Below are positions 37,745 to 50,791 of a stretch of DNA of 64,000 nt, one piece after another. Under the pieces are notes generated by a model. That model did no database searches. It was not told the origin of the DNA and saw nothing but the letters and a program-made list of their open reading frames with translations. A program made the translations under genes and the position numbers. The first letter of the stretch is position 1. Each line of letters opens with the position of its first letter. The DNA comes from Tetrahymena thermophila SB210. Taxonomy: Eukaryota; Ciliophora; Oligohymenophorea; Hymenostomatida; Tetrahymenidae. The stretch covers positions 86,297-150,296 of the forward strand of contig NW_002475958.1 of assembly GCF_000189635.1 (NCBI RefSeq). The letters run 5' to 3'.

Positions 37745-39247
37745 TCACAAAACTATTTTTGATTTTTCAATTGCAACTTTTTAAGCACTGAGAAGATTTT
37801 ATAAATGGTTATCAAGGATTTATCTAATATTGTTACTATTTTAATCTAAAGTATCTAACTACAAAGAATTAGATTACTATATCTCAAATTAATCTTATAA
37901 ATTAATTAATTCTTTTATTGTTGAACTGCATTCTTAAAGTTTTTGTTATCTTTCTTGACTTAATGCTAAAAGAGTTAAATTAATTACTTAGTCATATTTT
38001 GAAGCAACTGTTTAATCTAGAGGTTATTCAGATTGTTAAATTTGTTTAGCTTCTTAAGAGTGTTAAAGAGAGTCTTAATATTTTTAAATGTAGTAGCTAG
38101 CTAAGGCTGCTTCTTTGTGTAAAGAGAACAAGATGTTTTAATCTTAATCTTCATATTCTTCTTATAAGGCTAATTAGTATTATGTTAAAGCATTTTAGTA
38201 GTCTTACATTTTGGCATATGTATTACCTAATTCTAATAAACTCATTTGTATATATCTTCCTTCTTCCTTAAAAGCTCCATTAAACATTTTATAGGCAGTA
38301 TTAAGATGGTTAACTCCATTTTTAACTTGTCCCATTTCTCTAAGACAAATACCTGCTCCATAATGAGTTAAAGCTAACTCTTTTTCCTCTTAGATTAGTA
38401 ATCTTTCTTTCATTTTTATAGACCTCTCAAAATATAAGTAAGCATCTTTATATTATTAATATTAAAAGTAGGAGAAACCTAAGTTTGATAAAGTATTAGC
38501 TAAAACTGGACTCATTCCTTTGATAAGAATTTCGTGAATTTCTAAAGATCTCCTCTAAAATTTAAACCCTTTTCTGTAATTCTTTTCAGCCAATAAGATT
38601 ATACCCATTAAATTTAGGGAGTAAGCTAAATCTAAAGATCCCATTTAGTAAATCTATTCCTACATTGTTATGGCCTTGTTACAATATTCTTAAGCTTTAT
38701 GATACTCTCCTAAATGGTAATAAACAGAAGCTATATTTGAAAGGGAAATAGCTATTTCAGGATGATACTCTTCTTCTGAATATATATTTTCTTTCAACTT
38801 TAGAGCTCTTTTATGAAAATCTAGAGCAAATTGGTAATGACCTAGATTGGCTAAAACACACCCACAGTTATTGAGTAGAGAAACCAAATCTAGAGTCTCT
38901 TAGTCTAGAGTATTTTATAGCTATTCAGCCTTTTTAGAATGCTGCTCCTAAAAAACTGGCTTAGTCTCCTTTTCATGGATTTCAAACTATATACATTCTT
39001 TTAAAAGTTCTATATTGGTTTCTTCCTGGCGTAGGATTTCTTCTATTTTGGATAGATTCAAGGTATCCTTCAAATTCTGTGATTTATTTCTAGGTTAGAC
39101 AAACTTTGTGATGTTAAGAAAAGTAGAATTTCCTATTCTTTTGTCAAATTTCTAAACAACAAGAAACTTATTGTGATCTAATCCGACATTAAACTTAAGC
39201 TTTTTATATAAAGAGACTGGTAAAGTAGAGAATATTTTTCTAATCAT
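37745..39247 (-). CDS. kinesin-light-chain-like TPR protein
   Basis: Single exon, 500 residues, ATG 39247 to TGA 37745-37747. It contains at least six consecutive TPRs of the 42-residue kinesin-light-chain type, for example LLNNCGCVLANLGHYQFALD, LSNIASVYYHLGEYHKAQ, LNLMGIILLAEKNYRKGF and LSNLGFSYFQYQQYKDAY. These act as protein-binding scaffolds. The N-terminus (MIRKIFSTLPVSLYKKLK) is basic and could be a mitochondrial presequence, which is inference. The tail is Gln-rich, mostly via TAA/TAG codons. It lies between the two alpha-kinase copies on the same strand and is not duplicated. Confidence 0.88.
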
Positions 39248-40231
39248 ATTGGAATCGAAATAGATTTTGTTAACTTGGCTTAAAATATGGAACTATTGCT
39301 TTTTTATTGATTTATTATTTTTTATTTTTTTAATTATCTTTTAATTCTGATATGAAATTTTAGTATTTAAATAAAATATCTGTTTTAATTTTCTGATGAA
39401 TGCTACTAACATTAGCATAATTTGATATTATGTCATTTTATATCTATGCTGTTTAAAATTGATTCAAAACTTAGATATATTCAAGGGTATCAGTTTATAA
39501 ATAAATCTTTCATGAATTTAATATTTAATGATAAAATACTATCACTTATAAAATTTTAAAATATTTGATAAAAGTATTGAGTATTTAAGCATTATCAATA
39601 AAATTTAAAATATATTTTTATTAAGCTTAACATATAAAAATATTTAATTCAACATTTGTAAAAAACAATATTATTTAAATTACTGATAAAAAGCATTAGA
39701 AGAAAAAATGGAAATTAATTTTATTTTAATACTGTAAAATAATTTATTACTCTATAATACATATTTAAATTAGATTAAAATTGCATCATTATTTATTATT
39801 GTTTATTAAATTCTCATGTTATTTAAATTTCATGGTAGATCATTCATTTCTAAATTGTATTTATATTTCATTATTTATTTAATTTTGTGTTAACTATCTT
39901 CCTGATCTATAGAATTCAATTTTTTACACAATAATTTAATTTTTTAAATAACACATATTTTTTAATTAAATGAAAATCAAAAAATAATAATTTTTCTATT
40001 TGAATGAATTAAAAAATAGTTTTTTTTTATATATTTTTTTACATCAAAATGTTAATTTAGCTGCATTTTAATTATCAATTATTGATAAATAATTAGATAA
40101 ATAGACAGTACTACAAGAGAATTAGTGAATGAAATTTGATAAATAAATAAATTAATAAATAAATAAATAAAATTAAATAGGATAAGGGTTTTTAAGATAT
40201 GGGAAAAAAGTATTGGAGTTAAATATTATTA
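39248..40231. other. intergenic with (AAAT)n tract
   Basis: AT-rich; a simple (AAAT)n repeat lies at 40141-40171. No coding frame. Confidence 0.55.
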
Positions 40232-42658
40232 TCATTATTTCTCAAGTTACTCTCTCAGTTTATCTCTTTCTAATTTTCTGCAATTAATGCATAGCTCAGA
40301 AGCTTGTGTTCGCTTCATTAAAGTCCAATAAACTGAATAACAAAATGGTTCATTACAAGATTTACAAGAATCCGTTTTTAGTGTTGATACTCTCATTGAA
40401 TTGCATGCTGGACAATATTTTTCTCTACATTATATTCTTCTTTCATACAAGAATCCAGCATTTATTTTGAATCCCTTTTTGCAGACATCACAAATTGTGC
40501 AAACCTTCTTATTTGGATTATCAGGTTTTACTATCTCATATTTAAAGAATTTCATATCAGTAGGTATTTCTTTTATTTGTGGATGAACTAATTAGAGTTA
40601 CTTACAGAATTTATTACACTAATGAGTCATAAAAAATTTGAAAAATCCAGAATAACCCAGATTACCAAGACCGAAACGATTTTGATCTAAACAGTGAATT
40701 TGAGGATCTGTAAGCATTCCGCCAACTCCTTACAAGTCAACAATCATCAAATATCCTTCTGTGACTTGATATGAAAAATGTGAAAGTGCCTACGATAGTA
40801 ACCCTGGCTCATCAAATTTTAAATCGCACCAACCTGAGTTATTGTTAAACTTTACATATTCACCAGGTATATAATTTTCTGCTTGATAAAACTTAAATGG
40901 ATGGGATGGATCAGTGAATTCGTAGATATAACAATGTACGAAATTTTTCAAATTTTCTGTTGTGTTGACATGTTCTGAAACTCTGTCATTAAATTGGTTT
41001 ACAATATGCTAGCATATAAATTGACTTTCAAGATCTTTTATCATATCAGCTTTATTTAGTGTAGGGTCAGACTTGTGCTACTTTTTGTTAAGCTTTACAA
41101 CTAATTTTTAGTTTAGCAAAGTATCTTTCGCATAGAAAGCGTATCTCATAGCTCCTTCAGCAAAAGGAATTCTTGAAATTTGGAGTTTGGTTTTAATTTC
41201 AGAGTGTTAGACGAGAGGTTTTTTCCAATTGATAGGTACCCCAACATCTTATACAATAAAGTAGCTGTGACAAGTAGCTTCAAAATTATGAGAAAAAATA
41301 GCTTCAGGAAATTATTTCTAAGGATATATTTTAAGATTGATAACTTCTATATCACTTTTTGTTTCTTCTTAATCTGATTCTTCACTTTCATTAGCCTCTT
41401 TAATGTTAAATCTTTTGAAAAAAGAGTCTTTTTACTGAGTATCTTATGCCTGGCAAATTTTGAGTGCTTTGTAAAAAGCACTTTCAGGGTTTTCTTTGTT
41501 GTGGCGAGTATAAGACATGGAAAGAGTTTAAGTAGCAGTTTGAGTGACCATTTATCCAAACCCTTATGTGCTATACCCTAAATCAAGAATTTATAAGTCT
41601 TAGCCACAAACTTCATTGTTAAACTGCTTGAATAACTCAAACATTTTTTTAGTTTGATCTGTTATCTAAATAGTATATAACTAAACTCCTTTTTTTATAA
41701 GATTCTTAAACTCCTATTTTAAATCAACACCATCAGGATCTCCATCAGGGTATCTATCATCGTGACCGTCACTATACTCTCTACCGTGAGCAGGACAATC
41801 TGCAATAAAAACTGCATATTTTGCTTAAGACTTCCATTATTAGAGATTTGCATGCTTAAAGCCACCTGCAACATCTTCTTCTGAATCATTTCCTCCTTCG
41901 GCTTAAATTTAATTAAGAAAATTTTGAAATGAATCAATTTCTGATGAAAAATCGAATATGCTAAATCTTTAGATGGATCCATAATCTCTATAACCAATAA
42001 AACTAATTCTAATCGACGTATTCCCTTTATTTATATCTTTAATAGCTGCAATTATACTTAGAATTTCATCTTTGACAGCTTATATCCAACCACTCATAGA
42101 TCCAGTACAATCCATTATAAACATTAAATCTAGTTCCATTCTTGGCAATATATTTTAGTAGATAGGTAAAAATTATTTCATATCTTCACTTAGTTGATAA
42201 AAGTTAGAAATAAAATTTGCAGATTCCTAACAATGATTGTAATGAGATTTTATGAGATCTTAGATTTTGATAGGAAGTTGTGGATTTATAAGAACATCTT
42301 TAGGTGGTTAAACTTAGAAGTTATGTTTAACTTCTTCATCTTCTAATTCCTTTGGTACAGTAATCTATTTACATTATTTTTTATCAGATGATGATTGTTC
42401 AGGAGATAAGCTTTTTGTATCAGAAGAACTATTATTAAGAGAATTTTAATCTCTTTGAAGAGATTTTTATTTATTAGGGGTAATAAATTTATTTTCTTCA
42501 AGAGAAATGTGAAGAATCTGGATGGGACATTTATCCCCATTAGGACATCCATTGAGCTTTTTGCCATGTAAGAAAGGACATTTATCAGCTTTTTTGCAAT
42601 TTCCAGTTAAGTGGAAAAAATGACAATGAAGTTTGTTTGTCTTTTTTTTTTAATCCAT
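40232..42658 (-). CDS. CCCH zinc finger - vWA - alpha-kinase protein, copy B
   Basis: Single exon, 808 residues, colinear with the gene at 34356-36779 (offset 5876-5879 bp). Same order: CCCH finger, vWA (DCTGSM MIDAS, a loop reading EGGNDSEEDVAGG), alpha-kinase with LTDPQIH, and Cys-rich C-terminus. From about 40260 to 41700 the two copies differ at only a few bases per 100. In the vWA segment (about 41700-42060) and around the linker they differ much more, including replaced loops (copy A has NANAIANSDTPED-like sequence where B has QIQAEGGNDSEED). Both frames are intact, so both are probably functional. Start ATG 42658 matches copy A. Confidence 0.92.
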
Positions 42659-42936
42659 AGTAGTAATAATTTTGAAGAGATAGGGAGGTTGATAAAAATT
42701 TTATTGAATTTTATTCCTACACAATTAATTATAAAAAATGAAATGGGAAAAGCTATTTTTAACACAAACCTTTGCCAATAAATTCTAATAAGTAAAAAAT
42801 TGTAAAAGAAAAAAAAATTACTTAATATACTAAAGTGTCTAATCTATCTTTAAAAGTGTCTATACTAAAATAAAAGTGTTTTCTTATTATTTTATTATAA
42901 ATTATTTATGTCTAGGCTAAAATAATAAAATATAAA

Positions 42937-43064
42937 ATATTTGTTTCCTCTTAAATATTTGATTTGATGTAATGTATGCAAGAAATGAATATTATTAAGC
43001 ATATTTGCTTCCTCTTAAATATTTGATTTGATGTAATTTATGCAAGAAATGAATATTATTAAGC
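42937..43064. repeat. two tandem 64-bp repeats
   Basis: Units 42937-43000 and 43001-43064 differ at two positions only (tttcctc/cttcctc and taatgtatg/taatttatg). Confidence 0.9.
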
Positions 43065-43123
43065 AAAAGAAAATATTTTTGTTTCAATAAAACAAATTTT
43101 AGAAATTATTTTTAAAAATTAAA

Positions 43124-43144
43124 CAAACACACACACACACACAT
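43124..43144. repeat. (AC)n microsatellite
   Basis: About ten AC dinucleotides just beyond the 3' end of VAC14. Confidence 0.9.
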
Positions 43145-43187
43145 ATTTTGTAAATAAAATAGATTGATTATGAATAGAAAAGAAATA

Positions 43188-46072
43188 TCATTATTTTTTT
43201 AATTTATTTAAATTTTCTATATTTTCTTTATATATTCTTGCGTCTATTTAAACTTTTAAATATATTTCAACCATCTTAGAGGTATCAATTTTGTTCTCAA
43301 TCCTTGCATTAACAATAAATTACTTTAAAAAATATTTAAAATTATATTTACAATTTATCCCAAGGCTATGATACCATAGTTTACTAATCTGTGCTTCCTT
43401 AACCAACTAATTTGATTCTAGAAGCTAGTAAATTATATGTTTCACCTTAAGGTAAGAGCATCATCAAACCATGTAATGATTTCAACAAATAAGGGTATTT
43501 CTCATGTTCTAACAACTAAAGTCTTAAATCTTATTTTAAAAAAATTAAAGCATATAAATCTCATAAAAGATGATTACAAACAAAAATGGGCTTTTCTAAA
43601 AGATAAATCAATTCGCATATTTAAGTTAAATTTGATTTATTAAGTTCTATCTCACAGCTATTATTTAATAATAAATTTAATGTTATGATAGTAAATGAAA
43701 AACAATATACAAGCTCATGATGATATTATATGCTAACTCATAAGCTTGAGTTAAAAAGCAAAGAGTTATGGCTGAGACTGGATTATAGCTCCTATTAATA
43801 ATAAAAGATTAGTTAAAATGATATAAAATCAATTTTTAGCAAATAATCTACCATGTTTTAAATATATCAACAAATAGCTAAATTTTTTCTGGTACTAAAT
43901 TCTTTTAAAATTGCAAATTTTTCAAGAAATTCCTTAACTCTTTTAGGTCCTGAATTTAAAATGTAAAAAATTTACAAGATATTTTTTAAACAAGAAAAAA
44001 TTTGTACAGAATCTGTTAAAAGGATTAAATCAAGGGATCTAACAAAAGGTGAAACAAAATTAATATCATCATATTTTCTCAATTCTGAAGCCATAGTTTT
44101 AAATACTAACTCAGGATTAAGTATGTTACAAAGTTACTTTATAATAATATCAGATTTGTTTAAAATTTTTTGATTCTAAAAGCATGCTTTCAATATTTGT
44201 CCGATAACAAGATCAAAATTTTCTTTATCTTTTAGAATATTACCAAGTACTTCCATGACATTTTCTACCATGGAATCAGAATCATACAACTTTGCAATTA
44301 ATTAAGAAAGAACTTAATTTATTTAAGCAGATTTATTTTTATTATAATATTTAATTAGTTATCTCATCCATACCAGCGCGCTTTGCGCCGTTGACTCTCG
44401 TTTTTCATCGAGCATTTGCTGCAGCATTGGCATTGCTTCACTAAATTTCCCTGATTTGTCCTTTAATTTTTCCAAAATTCTAAGCATTAACTAATTAATT
44501 TTATCTGCAGACCTTCTTATTTCTTCCTAGATAAATAAATTATTTTAAAATAAATAAATAGATTTAAAACATGTAAAATTTATAATATCAATAATTTAAC
44601 TGGCTCAAAAAAAGGTAAATAATAAATGATTAAAAATTACTTGCTCATTAGAAAGCAGATAAAGAGTTTGTTGTATAATAACTGGAATTTTGTTTAGTAA
44701 AGCTTAAATTGCAGGATTTTATCTTTCACATTTATGTTCTTCTTCCTCTACAATATATTAAGAATGCTATTCTAGCATTTAGAGATATTCATGAATCCAC
44801 CAAACACAATTCATTTGGGAAATGTTGTTGTATTTAGTTTTTTCACCAGGATTTGGAGTTCTTATAATTTCTATTAGTACATTAATAATTTATTCATGGG
44901 TTTCTCTTCCGATTTCGTCATCTTCGTTTGCAAAGCTTAAATTGTTTTATGAATCCATAGTGTTCGATCTTTACATTATTTCTTCTAAAAATCCTCTCAA
45001 ACATAACTCTGCTGATTATCTTATTTCTCTAATAAAATAAAGATATTGTAAATCATAACTTGAATGTAAAATAGTTTTATTATATATTTTACCTATTCGA
45101 ATCGGACATATTTAAAAATAGCTACTCCAAAAATTTAGGGAGATATCTTAACATATTTACTCCAGGTATAGAATCTAATGTTTTAATCCAACTTAAAAGC
45201 ATTGATTTAATAGTTGGATTTTAAGCAACAATTTTTTTGTTGATTAATTCCATCAATTCTTCGATTTTTAAGTCCCCTCTACAAAAAAAAATATTAATGA
45301 ATAAAATTTTATTTTTCAGAATAAATAGATTTTTAAATACTTTTAAAAATCTGCTGCCTAAACAATTGTCTTCAACTAATTATCAAGAGTTGTTGCTGCA
45401 GATCTCACCGCTTTTTGAAGGAAAAATATTTTTATTTATAATGATATTCTAATTTATAAGTGTAATTACAATTATCCATATCAGTAACTTTTGTGACAAG
45501 TGTTTCAAAAATATCTTTAAAATTGAGTAAGATAATATCTTATAAGGCAAATGTAATATGATATAACCCTTCAAGACATGCAAATCTAATTTTTGAATCG
45601 TTATCTTACATTTGATCTATTAGAGGTCTAGTTAGCATTTTAACATACTACCTCGCATATTTTTCCTATATTAAATTTTATAAACAAATCTATGAATATC
45701 TGTAAACTTAAATTTTTTCTTTTACATGTTCTTTTAAAGCAATACCAATAGATGTTATTGCTTTAATGCTTCCCCTCTTATCGTTTATATTTGTGCTTCC
45801 TAAATTTTTTGTAAAATACTAGATCATCTTATAAACCTAACTATCTTATGGATTCTGTTTTTCTAGGATCTAGCGAATTAAATCCTCTATATTCTTGCCC
45901 GCTAAATTTCTCTTTTCATTATTCCTAAATTAATAATTCAGATTGAATTAAACAATTAGATTTAGTTTATCAAAATATTGAAATAGTGTAAATGGACTGT
46001 TATTGTACAATTAATTTACTTAGACATAAGGTTGTCCATAATGGAATTAGGAATTTCTATTTCATTATTCAT
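43188..46072 (-). CDS. VAC14: VAC14, scaffold of the PIKfyve/Fab1 complex
   Basis: Twelve exons, join(43188..43302,43352..43529,43578..43657,43711..43791,43852..43877,43939..44526,44641..45028,45093..45278,45341..45410,45470..45665,45726..45924,46020..46072); all phases fit and give 719 residues. A HEAT-repeat protein along its length, with N-terminal DKRGSIKAITSIGIALKEH, then SKIRFACLEGLYHI, SWIKTLDSIPGVNML and WWIHEYLQM. The VAC14 C-terminal core has NPVSAITLCFLTQAYELAYN, then PIFVYLRLQLLEHEKYPYLL and GLMMLLPQ. VAC14 holds Fab1 and Fig4 together to make PI(3,5)P2 on endolysosomes. The short 26-nt exon 43852-43877 is supported by homology (LFVDIFKTW); its upstream border (GTTAAG donor) is the least certain. 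Confidence 0.93.
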
Positions 46073-46603
46073 GTCTTTCAACTAAAATTTATATTATGCT
46101 AATCCTATAGTTAGAAGTGAAATAGATATAAAAAATTCAGCTTTATTTATTTAATTTTTGATGTTTAATTTAACTTTTTTTTGACAATCTTAATCATTTC
46201 TTTTAATCAAATTTTTAATGGATATCAAATTTATTTTGGATCTAATTGCAATCAATCCATCAGGTGGATATTAGCTTAACGTTGAAGTCATTTGTATAAG
46301 AAATACACACATACATACATTTATTTTTATTTAAACTTAATTAAATATTTAATTAAATATAAATTAAAAATTAACAATCTGTATTTATATTTGCTAAAAA
46401 ATTAAGTAAATAAAACAATGCATTTTTTAAAATATGCTTTAAAATATTAAGAACCAATAATAAGTTTTGTTGCTTTTAAACATTGCTAAGAAATGCTCAA
46501 CAATATACATTATTATTTTATGTATTAAATACATAATTAACAATAAAATAATTAATATTATTAAATTTTATTTCCATACTTTATCCTAATTAAGCTTAAT
46601 TAA
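46073..46603. other. intergenic with ACAT repeats
   Basis: AT-rich; (ACAT)n at about 46303-46320. Confidence 0.55.
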
Positions 46604-48340
46604 TCATTTAGGATAAGTCATGTGGTGGTAGTCACCAACCTTTTCAACTTCGTGTTCAATGTATTTGTGCTTTCCTATTATTTCAAGTTTTTTTTATTTA
46701 AATGTTTAAATTAAAAAAATAAAAGTAATTACTGTGGAAAGTGGAAGTGCACATAGCTCTAGGATCATCAGGGTGCATGTAACCAGCGAGACCTCTCATT
46801 CTGTTGTATGCAAAATCATGAGGTAACCAACTAATTGTTAAGAGATAAAGTTAATAACCTAAAAACAAAAATGTAAAAGCTTATTTATTACCCCCATTCA
46901 GCATATGAAATACCATAAACTTCTTCCAAGACAGTAGAAGCTATTTTAAAAGTTTTTATTTAGAACAAATTTTGAGTAAGAATAGTTATATATTATTATT
47001 ACCTATGTAATCCTTCATTCTGAGTCTTGTGAATTCATCATTCTTTAAAGGAGTGCTTACCCTATAATGTGTTAAGAAGTTTATTGTGAGTTTTTTTAAA
47101 AAATTTAAATAATAAATGAGTACCAATAGTAAGGAATCATATAGTTGTAAATAACGTGAACTTTTAATATTTAAATAAGATATTATAAATTAATTAGTTA
47201 AATAAACAATAAAAAAGAATTTTCTGTCATTCTTTTTTATATTTTTAAAGCAATAACTAATAAATCTTGTTCTTACTGACGTAGATACCGCAAACAAGAG
47301 TAATCCATTAAGCGAAAGAACCCTTTGTTGATATTACAAAAATAATGTTAATAACTATTTTTACTATGAAATAAATATGAATTACATCAGAGTTCAATGT
47401 GTTTTCTTAGAAATCTCTGTACATTTCATAGGTGCCTGTTATAAATCAAAACAAAATTTTATATAAATAAATCTGTTAAAGCTATAATTTATATAGATCT
47501 AAGCAACTAAAAAATTAATAAATTACTGTAGAAGGGGAAACCGTGAGATGAATCAACCTTGGGATAAGTACCTAAATAATTTATTTACATTTGAGTTAAT
47601 AAACAAACATTTTAGTTGTTTTTCAAAAAAGCATTTAATTTTTTGAAATATCGAATTATATGTAATTTAAAATTCCCAAAATGATGCTTTTTGCATTCTT
47701 TGCATGTATCTCTCTGCAGATATTCTACAGATAAATAAATCTTACTAAAAATGCTAATTTCGAAAACTCAAATGAATATCTTCCTTATATTATTTACCAG
47801 TCTATATTTTATTTTAAGAAAAAATGATTTAGATGATGTCATCTTATTTAAATAGATGCGTTTCTGCGATTATAAATTTTTTGAAATGAATAAAAAGCTT
47901 ACCCATTATGCAAGATCGGGGTGATCAACGAAAAGTTCATATAAACATTATTGTCTTGCCTAAATGTTTAATTCAATAAATAAATGAGCATTTGTTTGTT
48001 ATCTAAATATTTCAAATTAAAGCTTTTATTCTTACATAGTAAAATCTCATACTCCAGATTCTTCTTTAGACTCTAAGAGCATCGTATCTTTCTTCTCCGA
48101 CAGTTTTATTTAAAATTTTGGAGAACCACCAGATACCTATTTAACACGAAATAAATGTTTATATTTCTATCAAAGTAAAACTTTAAATAATGCTAATTCT
48201 ATTCTATGTTGCTAATAAGCATTTGCTCACAGCATTGCTTCATATTGTAAATATCTTTTAAGTTAACTATTAAAATAAGCAAGTCATTCATTACCGTTCT
48301 TATGCCAGTTATTCTTAACACCAAAAAGAGAAAGAGACAT
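46604..48340 (-). CDS. small highly expressed ciliate protein, 12 exons
   Basis: Exons: join(46604..46674,46733..46830,46892..46940,47003..47061,47124..47160,47277..47322,47386..47435,47527..47571,47798..47801,47903..47959,48036..48136,48295..48340), 220 residues. Starts MSLSLFGVKNNWHKNGIWWF, has one membrane segment (WITLVCGIYVIHVIYNYMI) and ends in a His-rich tail (VGDYHHMTYPK). Codon use is of the highly expressed type. The 4-nt exon ACTG at 47798-47801 is inferred: without it the flanking exons are out of frame. An accessory subunit of a mitochondrial respiratory complex would fit size, TM and expression, but I recognise no family, so this is only a suggestion. Confidence 0.75.
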
Positions 48341-48970
48341 TCCTTCTAAATTGCTTTTTTAATTATATTTTGTGATTTTAATTCTTTTCAATATACTAAA
48401 TAATTTTTTCTTGTTAAATTGATTGCTTTTTAATCTTTTTTCTTGTTTTTTGTTTTAATTTCCCCTTTTAATTTTTCTTTTTGTTAAAGTGCATGCATAA
48501 ATCAATGCAAATTTATTTTTCAAACAATCGAAAAGCAAAGCATTTTCAATTGCAATATCACTCAATCGCTCCCTTTAAGTTTATTTTATTTCTTAATAAA
48601 ATCTTTGTATCTTTTTAATTATTAATTAATAATTGATTTAATTTTTTACTAAGATATTTATAATTAAATGAATCATTTAAAATTTCTTATTTTCAACACA
48701 AAATTATTTACTTAAAAATAAAAAAAAATGTTTAAAAACTAATTTCTTAAATCTCTTAAATAAAACATTTTTTGAACAAAATAAATTAATTAAATTAATA
48801 AGAAATTTTTCAAAAATTTAAAATGATTGAATGCTTTCTAAATTAAAAAAATAATTTTTTAATAATAAATTGAATAAAAAAGCTAAGATAAAAATAATTA
48901 TAAGTACTATATAATTTTAATATGATTTTAAGTATACTCAATCTGTGTTTAAAGTATTTAAAAATTAATT
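48341..48970. other. intergenic
   Basis: AT-rich promoter-side spacer of the 12-exon gene; nothing else seen. Confidence 0.55.
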
Positions 48971-50182
48971 TCAATTAATTATTGGTGTAGAATGTTTGTA
49001 TAAATTAGGCTTAGCATAAAAACTATTAGACTCTAATCCCTAAGCTTCGTGAAAAGGAGCCCTGAATCTAGGACTTTGAGAAGTAAAAAAGAGATGTTCT
49101 TCAGATATTGCTCTGTTCATCATTCTTGTTTCATGAATTCTCCTCTTGGCAAGATCACTTTCAAAAAGATATTAGTCAATATATGTTTCTTGAGGGAAAA
49201 ATCTATATGCAGTTTAGTAATGCTACTATGGTTTTATATTCACTTAGGATTGTTTATTAAATGTGAAAGCAGATTCATTTTAAGTTTGAGTTTATCCAAA
49301 GATTCTTTCTGAATTGTTTAAAGGATTAAAATTTACTCCCTAAGAAAACTATGGATATTATTAATGATGTTATTATTCTAGGTTTTAGGAATACTTTAAA
49401 GGGTTTAACACAAATCCCTTAGGTTATTGGATATATTCATCTTCAAGTTTTATATTTTAATATTAACTATTTATTTTAGATTAATTCATAAAATGTTATT
49501 ATTCATTTTGTTAATAAAACTATTTATTTGTTTATTATTCTGCTAACTACTACTACTATTAAATATTTGAAACTAATTAATTGTATTAACTCTATTAATT
49601 ATTTTATTATCTAGGAGGCAATTACTTAATTTATCCGTTTGAGTATTGCTAGCATTCATAGTGCTATTGAGATGTAAGCTTAAATTAGTTTGTTTTTGGC
49701 TAATTAGCTTATCCTTCTAAAACTAATTAATTATACTGTTGATTTTAAATATCGCAAACTTTTTAAATTTCTTGTTAGAGTGCTTACTATCTTTGCTAAT
49801 CTACTTAAATATTATATTCTATTTTTTTTCCAAACATCTAGTCATTCCAATCTTTAGGAAGCTAAATATCAAATCTTTTTGACTAATAATCATGCTTAAC
49901 CTAATTTTCTATCATTTAAGACCTATGAGATTAGCTGTTTTAATTTCTTGGTATAGGCATAAATGTTAATTCTTATCTATAATAAGGTTTTGTTTATTTA
50001 AATTTGCAATCAAATCCTGGTATATACTTTGGATCATTTTCATATTCTAAAAAATTATATTTCACTGGTATATATTCATTCCAATAACTTGACATTTAGT
50101 TATTTCTTATGTTCTGTGGCGCATTTTTTTAATCAATTACTGATTCATAAATTTGCTAGTTGTGGTATTATTATGATAACAT
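48971..50182 (-). CDS. Gln/Asn-rich disordered protein
   Basis: Single exon, 403 residues, ATG 50182 to TGA 48971-48973. Very rich in Gln (mostly TAA/TAG codons), Asn and Tyr, with runs of Gln around the middle. A related motif occurs twice, FVLNPLKYSQ and VNFNPLNNSER. The more ordered C-terminus includes DLAKRRIHETRMMNRAIS and SPRFRAPFHEAQ. A second in-frame ATG follows 39 codons later, before SSYWNEYIPVKYNF. No family recognised. The composition fits a structural or condensate-forming protein; a ciliary microtubule-associated protein is possible but unproven. With the standard code this gene would look like noise. Confidence 0.75.
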
Positions 50183-50791
50183 ATTTTCAAGCTAAATTAT
50201 AAATTATTTGTTTGCTTTAAGTAATTTATTTTTATTTTTTTGATGAATAAAAAATATTATTTAAATGAAAGTAAATATTTACTAGATCTCTTTTTAATTT
50301 TATATAAATATATTAATCAAAAATTAGGTTGTTTAAAATTTAGAAAAGCAGTTATTTCTTTCATAATTTGAGTATTTAAAATAGAATTTTTATTTTCTTC
50401 TTTTTTTTGAGTTAAAAAGTTTAATATAAATATTTATATTATTTAATTAATTATCAAGATAATAAGTTTTTAATTTTTTTAGAGATTTTACTTAAAAAAA
50501 ATTAAAAAAATTTAATTGAATTATAAAATTGAAAAGCAGAGCTAAATTTTAATAATTTATTATGAACTAGATCGATTAATTTTTATTAAAAAATAATTTC
50601 ATGCTGAATTCTAAAATTAAAAATATATTTTTTAAGTAAAAAAATAATTGAATAGATGATAAAAGAATATGATTTAACCAAAAATATACAAAATAAATAT
50701 TAATTTTAATAATCTGTAAGTGAATACATAGCTGAAGAAGATGATAGTTCTTAAATTAATTAGTAAACTGTATTTTACTTCGATTTATTTA
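50183..50791. other. intergenic
   Basis: AT-rich, nothing recognisable. Confidence 0.55.

Larger units (their letters stand above)
42659..43187. other. intergenic
   Basis: AT-rich spacer containing the 64-bp tandem repeat and CA microsatellite listed separately. Confidence 0.6.

Noticed and set aside
44822..45040. 72-codon + strand frame with membrane-like composition
   Set aside because: Lies opposite a VAC14 exon that matches the family; hydrophobicity is an artefact of the complement.
46073..46300. Importin-alpha-like start suspected from a short basic stretch upstream of VAC14
   Set aside because: The frame is cut by TGAs and the downstream HEAT repeats match VAC14 in order, with a good start at 46072.
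49049..49312. Open frame on the + strand
   Set aside because: Antisense to the Gln/Asn-rich gene, whose minus-strand frame is much longer and protein-like.
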